DNA from: Alphaproteobacteria bacterium
Lineage (GTDB): Bacteria > Pseudomonadota > Alphaproteobacteria > Paracaedibacterales > VGCI01
Length of the DNA stretch: 41,046 nt
Reading direction: 5' to 3'
Assembly (NCBI GenBank): GCA_019746225.1
Contig: JAIESE010000027.1
Coordinates: forward strand, 1 to 41,046
Below, in pieces: positions 26,959 through 36,030 of the stretch. Both the position numbers and the translations under genes were made by a program. The notes under the pieces were generated by a model that saw only the letters and a program-made list of their open reading frames with translations, made no database searches and was not told the origin of the DNA. Each line of letters begins with the position of its first letter. Within the stretch, counting starts at the first letter, position 1.

Positions 26959-28683
26959 ATGCCCCTTTCTTTAGTCTTCTTAACCCTATGCCTAAACCTC
27001 CTCCTCATGTCTCCCACATGTGCCAAAAAACCCCAACAAAGCAACGCTGTAGAGGATCCGGCTTCCTCTTGGGGGTTTACATACAAAAACTGCACCCTTG
27101 GAAAGCTCCAGGGAAATTTTTCTCTCCCTTTCACATTACGAGTGAAACCGCTCATTACCTCTATGTGTTTGGCTGCTCCTGCCCAAGCAGATCAGGACAA
27201 ACAGCAAACTCTCATCGTTTCAGGAAACGTGCATGGAATCGAGACAACGCTTCGATTTGATTGGGGACATGAAACGCCAGCTTTGGCTATTGTAAAAGCA
27301 TCAGGGGGTGCTCCCGGAAAGTGGTGGATTGTATTTGATGAAGGCGCATCCGTATATCTTCCTAATCTTCAAGAACGCCCCTTACCAGGTATCTTGAGTC
27401 TGAAGGAAATTCCTGTCAAAAAGGGGATTGTTCTTGAACTCATTACGACGCCTTATCAAACGCCCTTCGTTGAGAAAGAGGAGGCTACATGGCAAATCTC
27501 CTTTAATCCGACGACCCTTCCTCCATTTGAAAATGCCCCCATGCAATTGCCCCAATCGACCAAAGAGGGGCTCATCATAGGCTTGAAATCCCCAGGCATG
27601 GAAGTTCGCTTCACGGACCCCTTCACAGGACATGCTCTCGTTATTATTCCGTCCCACCAAGTTGGATTTAATATCCCCCAAGCCCAATCTTTTCCACAAT
27701 TTCACATTTTGTCTTCCACACAAGGTGTGGGGTTTCAACTTCTAGACTATGATTTAACAATTCGATCAACCCCAATCCAAGCAGCGGTAATACACCCTCA
27801 AGGACTGAAGTTTTCCTCCCCCCAAGAGCGGACTCAAAGCCGAACGCGACCGATGCCCTTAAGCTACTTTGCAGATGCCAGAGACTTGGATTGGGAAGAT
27901 CGAAAGCAGAAGATTAATGAAGAGTTGATGGATCTGCCCCACAGCCAACATGGTCCGGGAGAGTTGGAGCTTGCTTGGTTGATGTTGAGTTATGGCAAAC
28001 CGTCTGAAGCGATGGGATATCTCACCCATCTGGCACATGAGCGTCCCAGCATCGCTAACATCCCCTTGTTTCAAATGCTTCAAGGGTTGGGGTATCTTCT
28101 CCTCAATCAATTGCCAGAAGCTGAAAATCATCTGCAGGTTGTCAGTCAGGAACCAGAGGTCCAGATATGGCTGACCTTATTAAAAGCGCTTCAACAACCC
28201 CCCTCTTTCACGAAAAATCCCGACGTCATGACACAGCAACGGGCTCAGTTCCAATTGGCAAAGACCATCTTGCAAACCTACCCTGCGCCGTTACGTAATC
28301 AAATCACGACCTTAATCCTCCTTGCAGGAATTGCAACAGATGATATGGAAACGCTCAGCTCTTTCATTGAGCAAGAGACGCGCCCCCAAAACTTGGGACA
28401 AGGAGAAGTATTTGACCTTGCAAAAACACGGGTCTTGATGACTCAAGACAAGCCCGATGCGGCGCTTCAGATGTTGGGTGAATTGATGGAAAAAGCCTCA
28501 TCCCCCCTTGTGCGCGCCATTGCACGATTCGACTATGTGGTTTATCGCCTCAACACAAAGATGATGAGGGAAGAAGACGCCCTTCCCCAACTCGAGAACT
28601 TACGTCTCCAATGGCACAGCAAGTGGTTTGGCCGCCAAGTTGCTGCCTACCTTGCGGGACGGGAAGGAAGCAGGGGAAGTTAA
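26959..28683 (+). CDS. Exported helical-repeat protein of unknown function
   Basis: From the chosen start the protein has 574 residues: a signal peptide (LVFLTLCLNLLLMSPTCA), a beta-rich N-terminal half (about 25-300) and a C-terminal half of TPR-like helices (AWLMLSYGKPSEAMGYLTHL, LQMLGELMEKASSPLVRAIA). I do not recognise a named family; periplasmic TPR proteins of this plan occur in alphaproteobacteria. The longest frame begins at 26698, but its first 87 codons translate the repeat pair (26766-26940) and hold no export signal, so the Met at 26959 is preferred. That start has only a weak GGAAGA upstream; the repeat's own GGGGAGAGG is about 20 bases away. The gene ends 13 bp before the convergent 1742-residue gene. 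Confidence 0.72.
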   Translation: MPLSLVFLTLCLNLLLMSPTCAKKPQQSNAVEDPASSWGFTYKNCTLGKLQGNFSLPFTLRVKPLITSMCLAAPAQADQDKQQTLIVSGNVHGIETTLRFDWGHETPALAIVKASGGAPGKWWIVFDEGASVYLPNLQERPLPGILSLKEIPVKKGIVLELITTPYQTPFVEKEEATWQISFNPTTLPPFENAPMQLPQSTKEGLIIGLKSPGMEVRFTDPFTGHALVIIPSHQVGFNIPQAQSFPQFHILSSTQGVGFQLLDYDLTIRSTPIQAAVIHPQGLKFSSPQERTQSRTRPMPLSYFADARDLDWEDRKQKINEELMDLPHSQHGPGELELAWLMLSYGKPSEAMGYLTHLAHERPSIANIPLFQMLQGLGYLLLNQLPEAENHLQVVSQEPEVQIWLTLLKALQQPPSFTKNPDVMTQQRAQFQLAKTILQTYPAPLRNQITTLILLAGIATDDMETLSSFIEQETRPQNLGQGEVFDLAKTRVLMTQDKPDAALQMLGELMEKASSPLVRAIARFDYVVYRLNTKMMREEDALPQLENLRLQWHSKWFGRQVAAYLAGREGSRGS

Positions 28684-28696
28684 TCTCAAATTTACT

Positions 28697-31600
28697 TCAG
28701 CCATTCAGCCACGGATTTGGCAAAGGAACACTGTTCGGCTCCAGACTCGGAGCGATCGGCGTAGCCTTAACGACACCAAGATTCGAGAGAATCTTCACAA
28801 TCGCTTTGTAGCTAATGCCCTTCGTTTCCCAGCCTTTTAAAGGATCACTCTCACGATCTTCCTCGTCCGTACTTGCGTCCTCATCAAACATCCAAAAATC
28901 TGGGTGAGCCATTATTCTTTTCGAGCTATCTTGATCACAATATACATTTTGCACATTTCTTCTCTGTTTCTCTGGTAAACTATCAAACCTGACTTTGAAC
29001 CTCTCGATGAAATAGGAAGGCGTGAAGTGAGTTCCATACATCAAATTAAGAACTTGTTTAGAAGAGTAGTGTAAAATACTCCAGTAAATTTCTTGGGTAT
29101 GAACATCAAACCTAACGATGGGTTCGAGCCCAATGTGCAGACCAATCAAATTTCGTAAGTATTGAACTTGATGAGCGCCCGAAGCGACCTCTCCCTCTAG
29201 TTTTAAAACATCATATTTTTTGTGCACCAAACACAATGCCTTATAAAAGTCATTTGTCCCTGAATTTATAAATTCATTAACAATTTGAGAAACCACACCT
29301 TTAATAACAAGCTCATAATCAGTCGCTAAGCACCCCAGTTGCATCTGGCTATAAACGTCGTTGATACCCATTTGAAACCCTTGAGAGCAACCTTGAATTT
29401 GGCCAAGAGCGCTTAAGAACCGCTCATCAGAAGCAGATAGAGTATCTTCAGTATTATCTACTATCACGGGATCAGTATCTTTTTCTTGAAGGGCACTCAC
29501 AATATGCATAAATTTAACTTTGGTATCCGAGGGGGGGACTTTTTCCCCTCTCTCATCATGACTCAACGTCAGATAAGGTCTAAATCTTGCTTGTGCAACT
29601 GTTGGCATTCCTTGTCCCCATTGACTTTCCATAAAGCGCTTCGTACTCATGACTTTCTGTTGAAAGTAGCTCAGAAGACCCTCATGATTTTTTGGCAAAT
29701 CCTGGAGTGTTATGGGTTTCCATAATTCATTGGCGAAAAAGACTGGACTTAAAGAGACATAAGTATCTTCAATAGCTTCATAGGCACACATAAGGTTTCC
29801 AAAATCAACTTTCTCACCGCGCCTTCTCATCAAGTTTTGATAGACGACAAACGGGCTCTCGGGTTTGTCTTTGAAATCTAAACGTAAACCCGCAGCAATG
29901 TATTCTTGATAAAGGCGTGTTTCTTCATGAATATTATGAAAAAGAAGAAAACTAAGAATTGGATCATGAATTCTTTGAACAAATTGCATATTTGAATCTC
30001 TTAAGGCATCCATGAGTAAACTTTCTACAGTTAGATACAAATTGAGATCATATTTCTCTGATATCAGACCCAGCAGGGAAAATACAGAAATTCTAACATG
30101 CCATGGCATCTCTTGCGTAAAGAGGGGTCCATCCAGCTTCGCGATAGCATGACACGCATCCACTTGACGCTGTTCATTCGTTATGTTCATAAGAAGCCCG
30201 ACAATATCTGCTCTTTCATACCAGAAAGGGTTTTCCTTTATTGACTGGCACACAGGCAGAATTGTCTTGTTTTTTGTGAGATCTAAAAGAATTTGAAAGT
30301 GATTTTCCCCGATCTCATTCGTGAATAGAGCATCTTGAAAAGGAATGAAGGCTTTACACATCTCTTGCAGGGCTTCAAGACTCTCCCCTTTTCCAAGGGC
30401 CCTTATAATAAATGCCTTTAAGGGTGAAGTGACTCTTTCTGTGGCCTCCTCAAGAAAACATGTCCTTAGACCTTCACAGACCATACAGACCTTTTCTAAG
30501 GTTTTCAATTGGCCAAGGATATGTATGAGGTATCCTCCAGATCTCTCATTTGTGAAAAGAAGGGTCCCATACCTATTTATACCTTCGCATACTACTTTCA
30601 GGATTTCTTCATTTTCTAGTCTCCCGAATGCACCAATGATACTAGCTCTTTCAAATCCTTCTAAATTCTCTAAAAATAACATGTGACCACAAGCCTTAAT
30701 GGCTCTACTTACGGACATGATGTTCTCTGGATTTTTCATACTTTCCAGAGCCTGAAGAATGGATCCTAAATGACTTACCTTTCCTAAAAATTGGGCGTCG
30801 CCACAGAAAAATAGGGCGTCACCACAGAAAAATAGGGCGTCGCCACAGACTTCAAGCCCTTGACATACTGCCCTCATCGTTTCTGGATCTTTCATTTTCC
30901 CGAAAGCTTCAAGGATTTCTGCAATCCCCGTTCCAGCAATCGTCTGGGTAAGAAAAACGTGGCCATAGGTCTTGACCAGCTCACATACAGCGCTCATCGT
31001 ACCGAGGTCTTTCATGCTCCCGAGAGCTTTGATAATCGCTGCTCTACCATTCTTCCTCTCTTGATTGAAGAGTATGCCTTCATACCTCTTGACAACTTCA
31101 CACGCAGTTTTCATCTTCTCTAGGTCTTTGAAGCTCCCGAGAGCTTCGAGGATTTCTGCTACCCCCGTTCCATCACTGATCTGAGTAAGAAGAACGTGAC
31201 CATAGCTCTTGATCAACTCACATACAGCGTTCATCGTAGTGAGGTCTTTCAAACTCCCAAGTGCTTTGACAATTGACGCTCTTCCTTCCTTACTCTCTTG
31301 ATTGAAGAGCGCGTTCTCATAGCACTTGACGACCTCACATACCGATCTGATAATTTTAGGATCCTTTAGATCTATAAGAACTTTAAGAATATATGATCTA
31401 TCACGTCCATCCATCCCCTCAGTAAAAAGAGTACTACCACACATCGTTAGTCCGTTTCTTACGGCATTCAGTGTTTCTAAGTCAGTATTATCACTAAGAA
31501 CTTCAACAATATATGATCCATCACGTCCATCCATTTGTTCTGTAAAAAAAGCATCCCCAACAATTTGAATCGCCTGACAAACGGCGCTCATCTTTCCTGA

Positions 31601-33925
31601 GTCTTTAAGGTTTCCAAGAGCCTTGATAAAGTAAGATCTATCCTGAGTACTCATTCTCTCAGTGAAAAGGGCTGCAGCATATGTCTTAATTGTCTGACAT
31701 ACAGCTCGTATAGTCTCTGGATCTTTAAGATCCCCAAGCGCATAAATGACCGATGATTTATCTTGAGTAGAGGTCTCCTTTGGGACAAGCGTACTGCCGC
31801 ATAGCTTCAGTCCATCCCCTATGGCTGATATAATCTTCACATCTCCGAGCTTACCGAGGATATTTATCATATGGGATCTGTCATGATAAGTCGTGCTATC
31901 TGTGAAAAAAAACTGATCATTTGACACGATCACGTTGCTAACCATAATGATGGTTTCTGGGTTAAGGCTTGCAAGTGAACCTATTATGCATTCTCTATAT
32001 TTAATTTTGTCATTTGGAATCAGATTAAGGATTTTGGTGCCACAGATCTTGAGGCCGTTGCAAACATTAACAATTGTCTGTGCATTTTCAAGATTACCAA
32101 GGTCAGGAATGAGCCCTCCTGATAAGGTTGGGTTGTCTAAAATCTGAAGCCCCTCACATACGTTATGGATCGTCTGAAGGTTTTTGAGACTTCTAAATTG
32201 ATTTATGCTGTGACAGATTTCATCGGTACTCATTTCCCTAGTAAAAAGGGCGTTCCAGTATTTATTGAATGTCTGACAAATATCAGTGATCCTACTTAAA
32301 TCTTCAATACCTCCAAAAGCTTCAATGATGTGTTTTTTGTCCACAGAGCTCCTACCCTCTATTCTTAATTTGTCTCCACAAACTTCAAGGCTTGAAGAGA
32401 CAACTCTAACTCTTTCAGGGTCTTTAAGGTTGCTAAGAGCTGTAATAATTTTATGTTTGTCTGTTCCCCTCTTTTGTTTTCTAAGAAAAATATGACCAAA
32501 CCTTTTCAAACTTTCACAAACCGCTACTGTTTTCTCCTGGTCCCTTATCCGACCAACAGCTCTAATAACTTCTATTCGGCTGTTGGCATCCATAATCTCT
32601 GTGAACAGTACATCCCCATAAGCTTCGAATGGAAATAATTCTAGAGTCGGTATTCCCCTTTTATCACCCACAGATCTTAAGTCTATAAGTTCTTCAAGAA
32701 TACGTGTTCTTTCATAACCATCTATATTTTCAGGGAACAATAATTTACTAAAGTTTCTTATAATATCTGATAATCGATTCAGGCATTCATAATTTTTATA
32801 ATAATTAAGATAAGATACGCCTGCATCCCAAAGACGACTTATAAATCTTGATCTCTCTTTGTTGTCCATGTCTTTCGTAAAAAACACATGCCCGAAAGCG
32901 GCGATGAACTGGGAGAGGTGTCGGATTATATTAGAATCTGTGATAAGTGAAATTTTGTGTATGAAATTTACTCTGCCACCAGCACTTGAATCCATGAAGA
33001 TTAAATCAGCAGTTCTCAAGGATTCACACACCCCAAGTATCGTGTCTGGGTCATTCAGTCTTCCAAGAGCTTCAATAATTTGTGCTCTTCCCGTACCATT
33101 CATCTCTTTCGGAAGAAGAGCCTCTCCACACAGCTTTAGTCCTTCAACAACCCCTTGGATGAGCTTTATATTTTTTAAATTACAGAGAGCTTCTATTACT
33201 TTCACTCGATCATTACAATTCATGGTTATGGGAAAAAGGATAGGTGCATTTGCTTTGAGAGTTTTGCATAAAGGAATAATTAGGCGATCATCTCTTATGA
33301 AGGCAGCAATAACGTGAGATCTGTCATGCACCGTCATATCCTCTGTAAAGAGAGAATTCCCACTCTCTCTTTGTCCATCAAATACCCAATCGGCGAATTT
33401 AGGATTTTTATGTTTCTTCAGTGCTTCAAGGATGATTCTTAACTCTTTCGGACTCATTTTCTCTGGAAAGAATGCATTTCCGTAAGTGTTCAATTCATAA
33501 AATACCGACTTGATGAGTTTAGGGGCGTTTAATTCTAAAAGAATTGGAACACAAGCTTTTCTTTCATCGTTCATCATACCTTTGGCATAAAGTAAGTCCG
33601 TCAAGGTGAAGGTTGCTTCACAACTTTGCTCAATTGCTTGGGAGGTCTTCAGTCTACCGAGAGTAACTACAATTGCTCTTTTTTGAAATTCCGTCATGTC
33701 ATCGGTGAATAATTTAGGAGCATGAAGGCGGATAGCCTCTTGTATAGGTGATGCAAGCCTTACCAAGGCTTGCTTGACTTCTTTTGGAAATTCAAAAGGT
33801 TGGGATATAGAGAGTGTATTTCTTCTGGGATGCTCACCCCCCTGCCTTTCATCTTCTGCGCCTTGAGCACAAAGAATAACTGACGTTGACGTGATCATTA
33901 ACAATTGCAAGGTTGTTTTATTCAT
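28697..33925 (-). CDS. Giant exported solenoid protein with about 29 ~40-residue repeats
   Basis: The 1742 residues start with a signal peptide (TTLQLLMITSTSVILCAQG). From about residue 65 to 1230 there are about 29 degenerate copies of a 40-residue unit, with the pattern LFTExMxxxDRSxIIxALGxL then KDPETIxAVCxxLKxCGxA; the two conserved amphipathic halves suggest a two-helix hairpin, so a long alpha-solenoid. The last ~500 residues are not repetitive; they include GCSQGFQMGINDVYSQMQLG (Cys1513), QYLRNLIGLHIGLEPIVRFD and an acidic patch DEDASTDEEDRESD near the end. The family is not recognised. Recent internal duplications show the array is still changing. The ribosome binding site is weak (AAAGAA). 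A host-directed binding role is inferred from export signal and architecture. Confidence 0.82.
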   Translation of the reverse strand: MNKTTLQLLMITSTSVILCAQGAEDERQGGEHPRRNTLSISQPFEFPKEVKQALVRLASPIQEAIRLHAPKLFTDDMTEFQKRAIVVTLGRLKTSQAIEQSCEATFTLTDLLYAKGMMNDERKACVPILLELNAPKLIKSVFYELNTYGNAFFPEKMSPKELRIILEALKKHKNPKFADWVFDGQRESGNSLFTEDMTVHDRSHVIAAFIRDDRLIIPLCKTLKANAPILFPITMNCNDRVKVIEALCNLKNIKLIQGVVEGLKLCGEALLPKEMNGTGRAQIIEALGRLNDPDTILGVCESLRTADLIFMDSSAGGRVNFIHKISLITDSNIIRHLSQFIAAFGHVFFTKDMDNKERSRFISRLWDAGVSYLNYYKNYECLNRLSDIIRNFSKLLFPENIDGYERTRILEELIDLRSVGDKRGIPTLELFPFEAYGDVLFTEIMDANSRIEVIRAVGRIRDQEKTVAVCESLKRFGHIFLRKQKRGTDKHKIITALSNLKDPERVRVVSSSLEVCGDKLRIEGRSSVDKKHIIEAFGGIEDLSRITDICQTFNKYWNALFTREMSTDEICHSINQFRSLKNLQTIHNVCEGLQILDNPTLSGGLIPDLGNLENAQTIVNVCNGLKICGTKILNLIPNDKIKYRECIIGSLASLNPETIIMVSNVIVSNDQFFFTDSTTYHDRSHMINILGKLGDVKIISAIGDGLKLCGSTLVPKETSTQDKSSVIYALGDLKDPETIRAVCQTIKTYAAALFTERMSTQDRSYFIKALGNLKDSGKMSAVCQAIQIVGDAFFTEQMDGRDGSYIVEVLSDNTDLETLNAVRNGLTMCGSTLFTEGMDGRDRSYILKVLIDLKDPKIIRSVCEVVKCYENALFNQESKEGRASIVKALGSLKDLTTMNAVCELIKSYGHVLLTQISDGTGVAEILEALGSFKDLEKMKTACEVVKRYEGILFNQERKNGRAAIIKALGSMKDLGTMSAVCELVKTYGHVFLTQTIAGTGIAEILEAFGKMKDPETMRAVCQGLEVCGDALFFCGDALFFCGDAQFLGKVSHLGSILQALESMKNPENIMSVSRAIKACGHMLFLENLEGFERASIIGAFGRLENEEILKVVCEGINRYGTLLFTNERSGGYLIHILGQLKTLEKVCMVCEGLRTCFLEEATERVTSPLKAFIIRALGKGESLEALQEMCKAFIPFQDALFTNEIGENHFQILLDLTKNKTILPVCQSIKENPFWYERADIVGLLMNITNEQRQVDACHAIAKLDGPLFTQEMPWHVRISVFSLLGLISEKYDLNLYLTVESLLMDALRDSNMQFVQRIHDPILSFLLFHNIHEETRLYQEYIAAGLRLDFKDKPESPFVVYQNLMRRRGEKVDFGNLMCAYEAIEDTYVSLSPVFFANELWKPITLQDLPKNHEGLLSYFQQKVMSTKRFMESQWGQGMPTVAQARFRPYLTLSHDERGEKVPPSDTKVKFMHIVSALQEKDTDPVIVDNTEDTLSASDERFLSALGQIQGCSQGFQMGINDVYSQMQLGCLATDYELVIKGVVSQIVNEFINSGTNDFYKALCLVHKKYDVLKLEGEVASGAHQVQYLRNLIGLHIGLEPIVRFDVHTQEIYWSILHYSSKQVLNLMYGTHFTPSYFIERFKVRFDSLPEKQRRNVQNVYCDQDSSKRIMAHPDFWMFDEDASTDEEDRESDPLKGWETKGISYKAIVKILSNLGVVKATPIAPSLEPNSVPLPNPWLNG
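30793..30848 (-). repeat. 21-bp tandem repeat, 2.7 copies
   Basis: The unit GGGCGTCGCCACAGAAAAAT plus A is repeated at 30793, 30814 and (partial) 30835, with one substitution in the second copy. In the minus-strand protein it encodes the seven-residue unit CGDALFF, repeated in frame within the solenoid array. Confidence 0.95.
30860..31333 (-). repeat. Two tandem 79-codon units in the solenoid gene
   Basis: Residues encoded by 31097-31333 and 30860-31096 align without gaps over 79 positions, with 53 identities by my count. Each begins VVK.YE..LFNQE.K.GRA and includes YGHV.LTQ...GTG.AEILEA. The unit is two 40-residue repeats, so growth of the array occurs by pairs. Confidence 0.88.
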
Positions 33926-34601
33926 ATATTCTTTTTCTACATCTTAAAATTATTACAAATATTGGGGTTATTCTGTGGACCCCTTGGCAAACCTTATTCT
34001 TACGAGATTCAAGATCTGGTTAGAGTTCTCCCCTAAACTGAATTGATGCTTCCAGTAAACTTTCAAGCTTTAGCGTATAAGGGAAGAAAGTACGATACCG
34101 TATAAATACGGTGATTTGGAAAAATGGGAAAAAACGTCATTATCTTTATATTCCAATAAATCAATATATTACGTATTTTTTACAGTGTATGAAACAACAG
34201 GGTCTTATCTTGTTTATTAGAACCTCTCGTTCTTCTATAGGAAAATGATTTGATTCTGACATTAATGAATTTCGAGTTTGTATTGTATGTATCTGCTCTA
34301 AAGCTTCTAACGCTTTAGAGAAAACAAGATATTTTTCTTGACATCCTGATTCTGGATCCTCATATGTATTAGGAAATGAACACTTTAAAAAAATGGATTT
34401 TTTAAGATGAGCCGGCTGGAACGCCACATAAACATGACTGTTCTCCAAGGGTTTTCGACCTTGGTTGCTCTTACATGTTCAAAATCCAAGTCCCTCAAGC
34501 GCAGCTAGCGCTTTATCTCTATTTTATCACCTTACAATTTGTTTTAATTTTTTTTCCCTGAACGGAAAGAATTTGTTTTATATTTTTATTGGGAGAGACC
34601 C
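33926..34601. other. Gene-poor region upstream of the giant gene and permease
   Basis: This 676-bp AT-rich stretch separates two divergent genes. It must hold both promoters, although none is clear. A 16-bp palindrome ACCGTA-TAAA-TACGGT (34097-34112) could be an operator. A minus-strand frame 34161-34448 (95 codons, TTG start, no ribosome binding site, MENSHVYVAFQPAHLKK) has protein-like content in its second half (FSKALEALEQIHTIQTRNS) and may be a remnant, but I cannot support it as a gene. Confidence 0.5.
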
Positions 34602-35900
34602 ATGACATCGCGACATACACAAGATAAAATTGGCCTTTGGCCGTTAACCTCCCTGGTGACAGGGAATTTGGTTGGTTCGGGCGTTTATTTGCTGCCCGCA
34701 ACCCTCGCCATCTATGGAACCGTCAGCATTTTTGGCTGGATAGCCGCCTCACTCGGCGCCATCTTGCTTTCGTTGGTATTTGCAAATTTAAGCGCCCATC
34801 AAACAAAGACGGGCGGTCCGTATCTCTATGCCCGCGAAGCCTTTGGCGACACGGTCGGGTACTACGTTTGCTGGGGATATTGGGTACTCTCTTGGATGAG
34901 CAATCCCGCCCTTGCCATTGGTGCCGTCGGGTATATCTCCTCCCTTTGTGGGGGATTGAGTCAGATGACGCACTTCTGCCTGGAGGTCCTCGTCGTTGCT
35001 GGATTGACGGCCTTTAACCTGACGGGCCTGAAAGTGACAGGGCGTACAGAGCTCGTGATTACGATGTTAAAAGTGGTTCCTCTCTTAGTTTTGCCTTTGA
35101 TTGGGCTCTATTATATTGACTTTTCAATCATCACATCCCACATCAATGTCTCTGACAAATCCTTCGGAATGGCCCTCAATTCTGCCACTCTGGCTGCCAT
35201 GTGGGCGTTTGTGGGCCTTGAGACGGGAACCATTCCGGCCGGGCAAGTTTACAATGCTTCAAAGACCGTTCCCCGAGCAACCGTCTTGGGAACCGTGATC
35301 GCCGCCGCTGTTTATATCTTGGGCGCTATCGTCGTTATGGGCGTGGTCCCCCCTCAAGATTTGCTTAGCTCCAAAGCGCCATATGCGGATGCGGCTGAGC
35401 GAATCTTCGGCGGGGCTTGGGGCGCGCCTGTCACGTTTGCCGCCATCATCTCCTGTTTAGGAACCCTCAACGGATACCTGATCATTGTGGGTCGTATCCC
35501 TTATGGTGCCGCACATGACGGGTTGTTTCCAAAATTCTTCACGAAAACAACACCGCATGGAACACCCTATTGGGGCGTAATCATCTCGTCGTTTTGTTCT
35601 ATTCCGCTTTTATTGCTCTCGCTGCAAAACAGTTTAATGGAGCAATTTAATTTTATTATTGAATTGGCAACTCTTCTTATTTTGGTAGTGTATGCCATAT
35701 CCGTATTGGCCTATTTAAAATTAATGATTCGAGACGGAAAAATAACGCCTACAAAAATTGCTTTGGGCATCGGTGCTTTGAGCTTTGCCGGATGGGCATT
35801 GTGGGCTGCGAGCTTGAAAATGGTCGCCCTGTCTTTTGTGATTGTCCTTCTCGGCATCCCCATGCGTCTTTGGATGACACGGGCCAAGGTTTCTGTATAA
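34602..35900 (+). CDS. Amino-acid permease of the APC superfamily
   Basis: This 432-residue, roughly 12-helix membrane transporter belongs to the APC superfamily, closest in feel to the AdiC/PotE-type basic amino acid or polyamine antiporters. The family start pattern GLWPLTSLVTGNLVGSGVYL contains the substrate-contacting GxG on TM1, and TKTGGPYLYAREAFG and MWAFVGLETGTIPAGQV (TM6) follow. Loops are short and the C-terminus is basic. GGGAGAGA lies just before the ATG. It stands alone between a gene-poor region and insertion-sequence debris. Substrate cannot be fixed; uptake or exchange of host amino acids is a reasonable inference. Confidence 0.9.
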   Translation: MTSRHTQDKIGLWPLTSLVTGNLVGSGVYLLPATLAIYGTVSIFGWIAASLGAILLSLVFANLSAHQTKTGGPYLYAREAFGDTVGYYVCWGYWVLSWMSNPALAIGAVGYISSLCGGLSQMTHFCLEVLVVAGLTAFNLTGLKVTGRTELVITMLKVVPLLVLPLIGLYYIDFSIITSHINVSDKSFGMALNSATLAAMWAFVGLETGTIPAGQVYNASKTVPRATVLGTVIAAAVYILGAIVVMGVVPPQDLLSSKAPYADAAERIFGGAWGAPVTFAAIISCLGTLNGYLIIVGRIPYGAAHDGLFPKFFTKTTPHGTPYWGVIISSFCSIPLLLLSLQNSLMEQFNFIIELATLLILVVYAISVLAYLKLMIRDGKITPTKIALGIGALSFAGWALWAASLKMVALSFVIVLLGIPMRLWMTRAKVSV

Positions 35901-35920
35901 GTTCAGATAGAAATGAGACG

Positions 35921-35970
35921 CTGGAGGGGGAGAACGGGCCCATCAATAGCCCTTGCGAGCCCCCTTCCAG
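35921..35970. repeat. GC-rich inverted repeat after the permease gene
   Basis: CTGGAGGGGG (35921-35930) pairs with CCCCCTTCCAG (35960-35970) with one bulge, and inside it GGGC pairs with GCCC around CCATCAATA. It could be a transcription-blocking or REP-like hairpin. No T-run follows directly. Confidence 0.6.
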
Positions 35971-35975
35971 ACATT

Positions 35976-36030
35976 AAAAAAGGCCTTGAGAATAGGGATG
36001 TTAAAACACCTAAGCTCAGGAGGCCTTTTT
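35976..36030 (+). terminator. Hairpin with U-tract, overlapping a transposase ribosome binding site
   Basis: AAAAAGGCCTTGAG pairs with CTCAGGAGGCCTTTTT (two-base bulge, 24-base loop), and the 3' arm ends in five T residues. It can terminate permease transcripts. The same 3' arm contains AGGAGG, the ribosome binding site of the transposase start at 36031. Confidence 0.65.

Noticed and set aside
30700..33400. Regular repetition at about 120-bp intervals, considered as a CRISPR-like or satellite array
   Set aside because: The repetition is at protein level (40 codons), degenerate in DNA and within an open frame; there are no identical short repeats with unique spacers.
28697..33925. Giant solenoid protein as substrate of the type I secretion system
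   Set aside because: It has an N-terminal Sec signal and no glycine-rich RTX nonapeptides, which does not fit type I export.
34161..34448. 95-codon minus-strand frame upstream of the giant gene
   Set aside because: It has only a TTG start, no ribosome binding site and a stop shortly upstream; kept as a possible relic in the region note but not as a gene.
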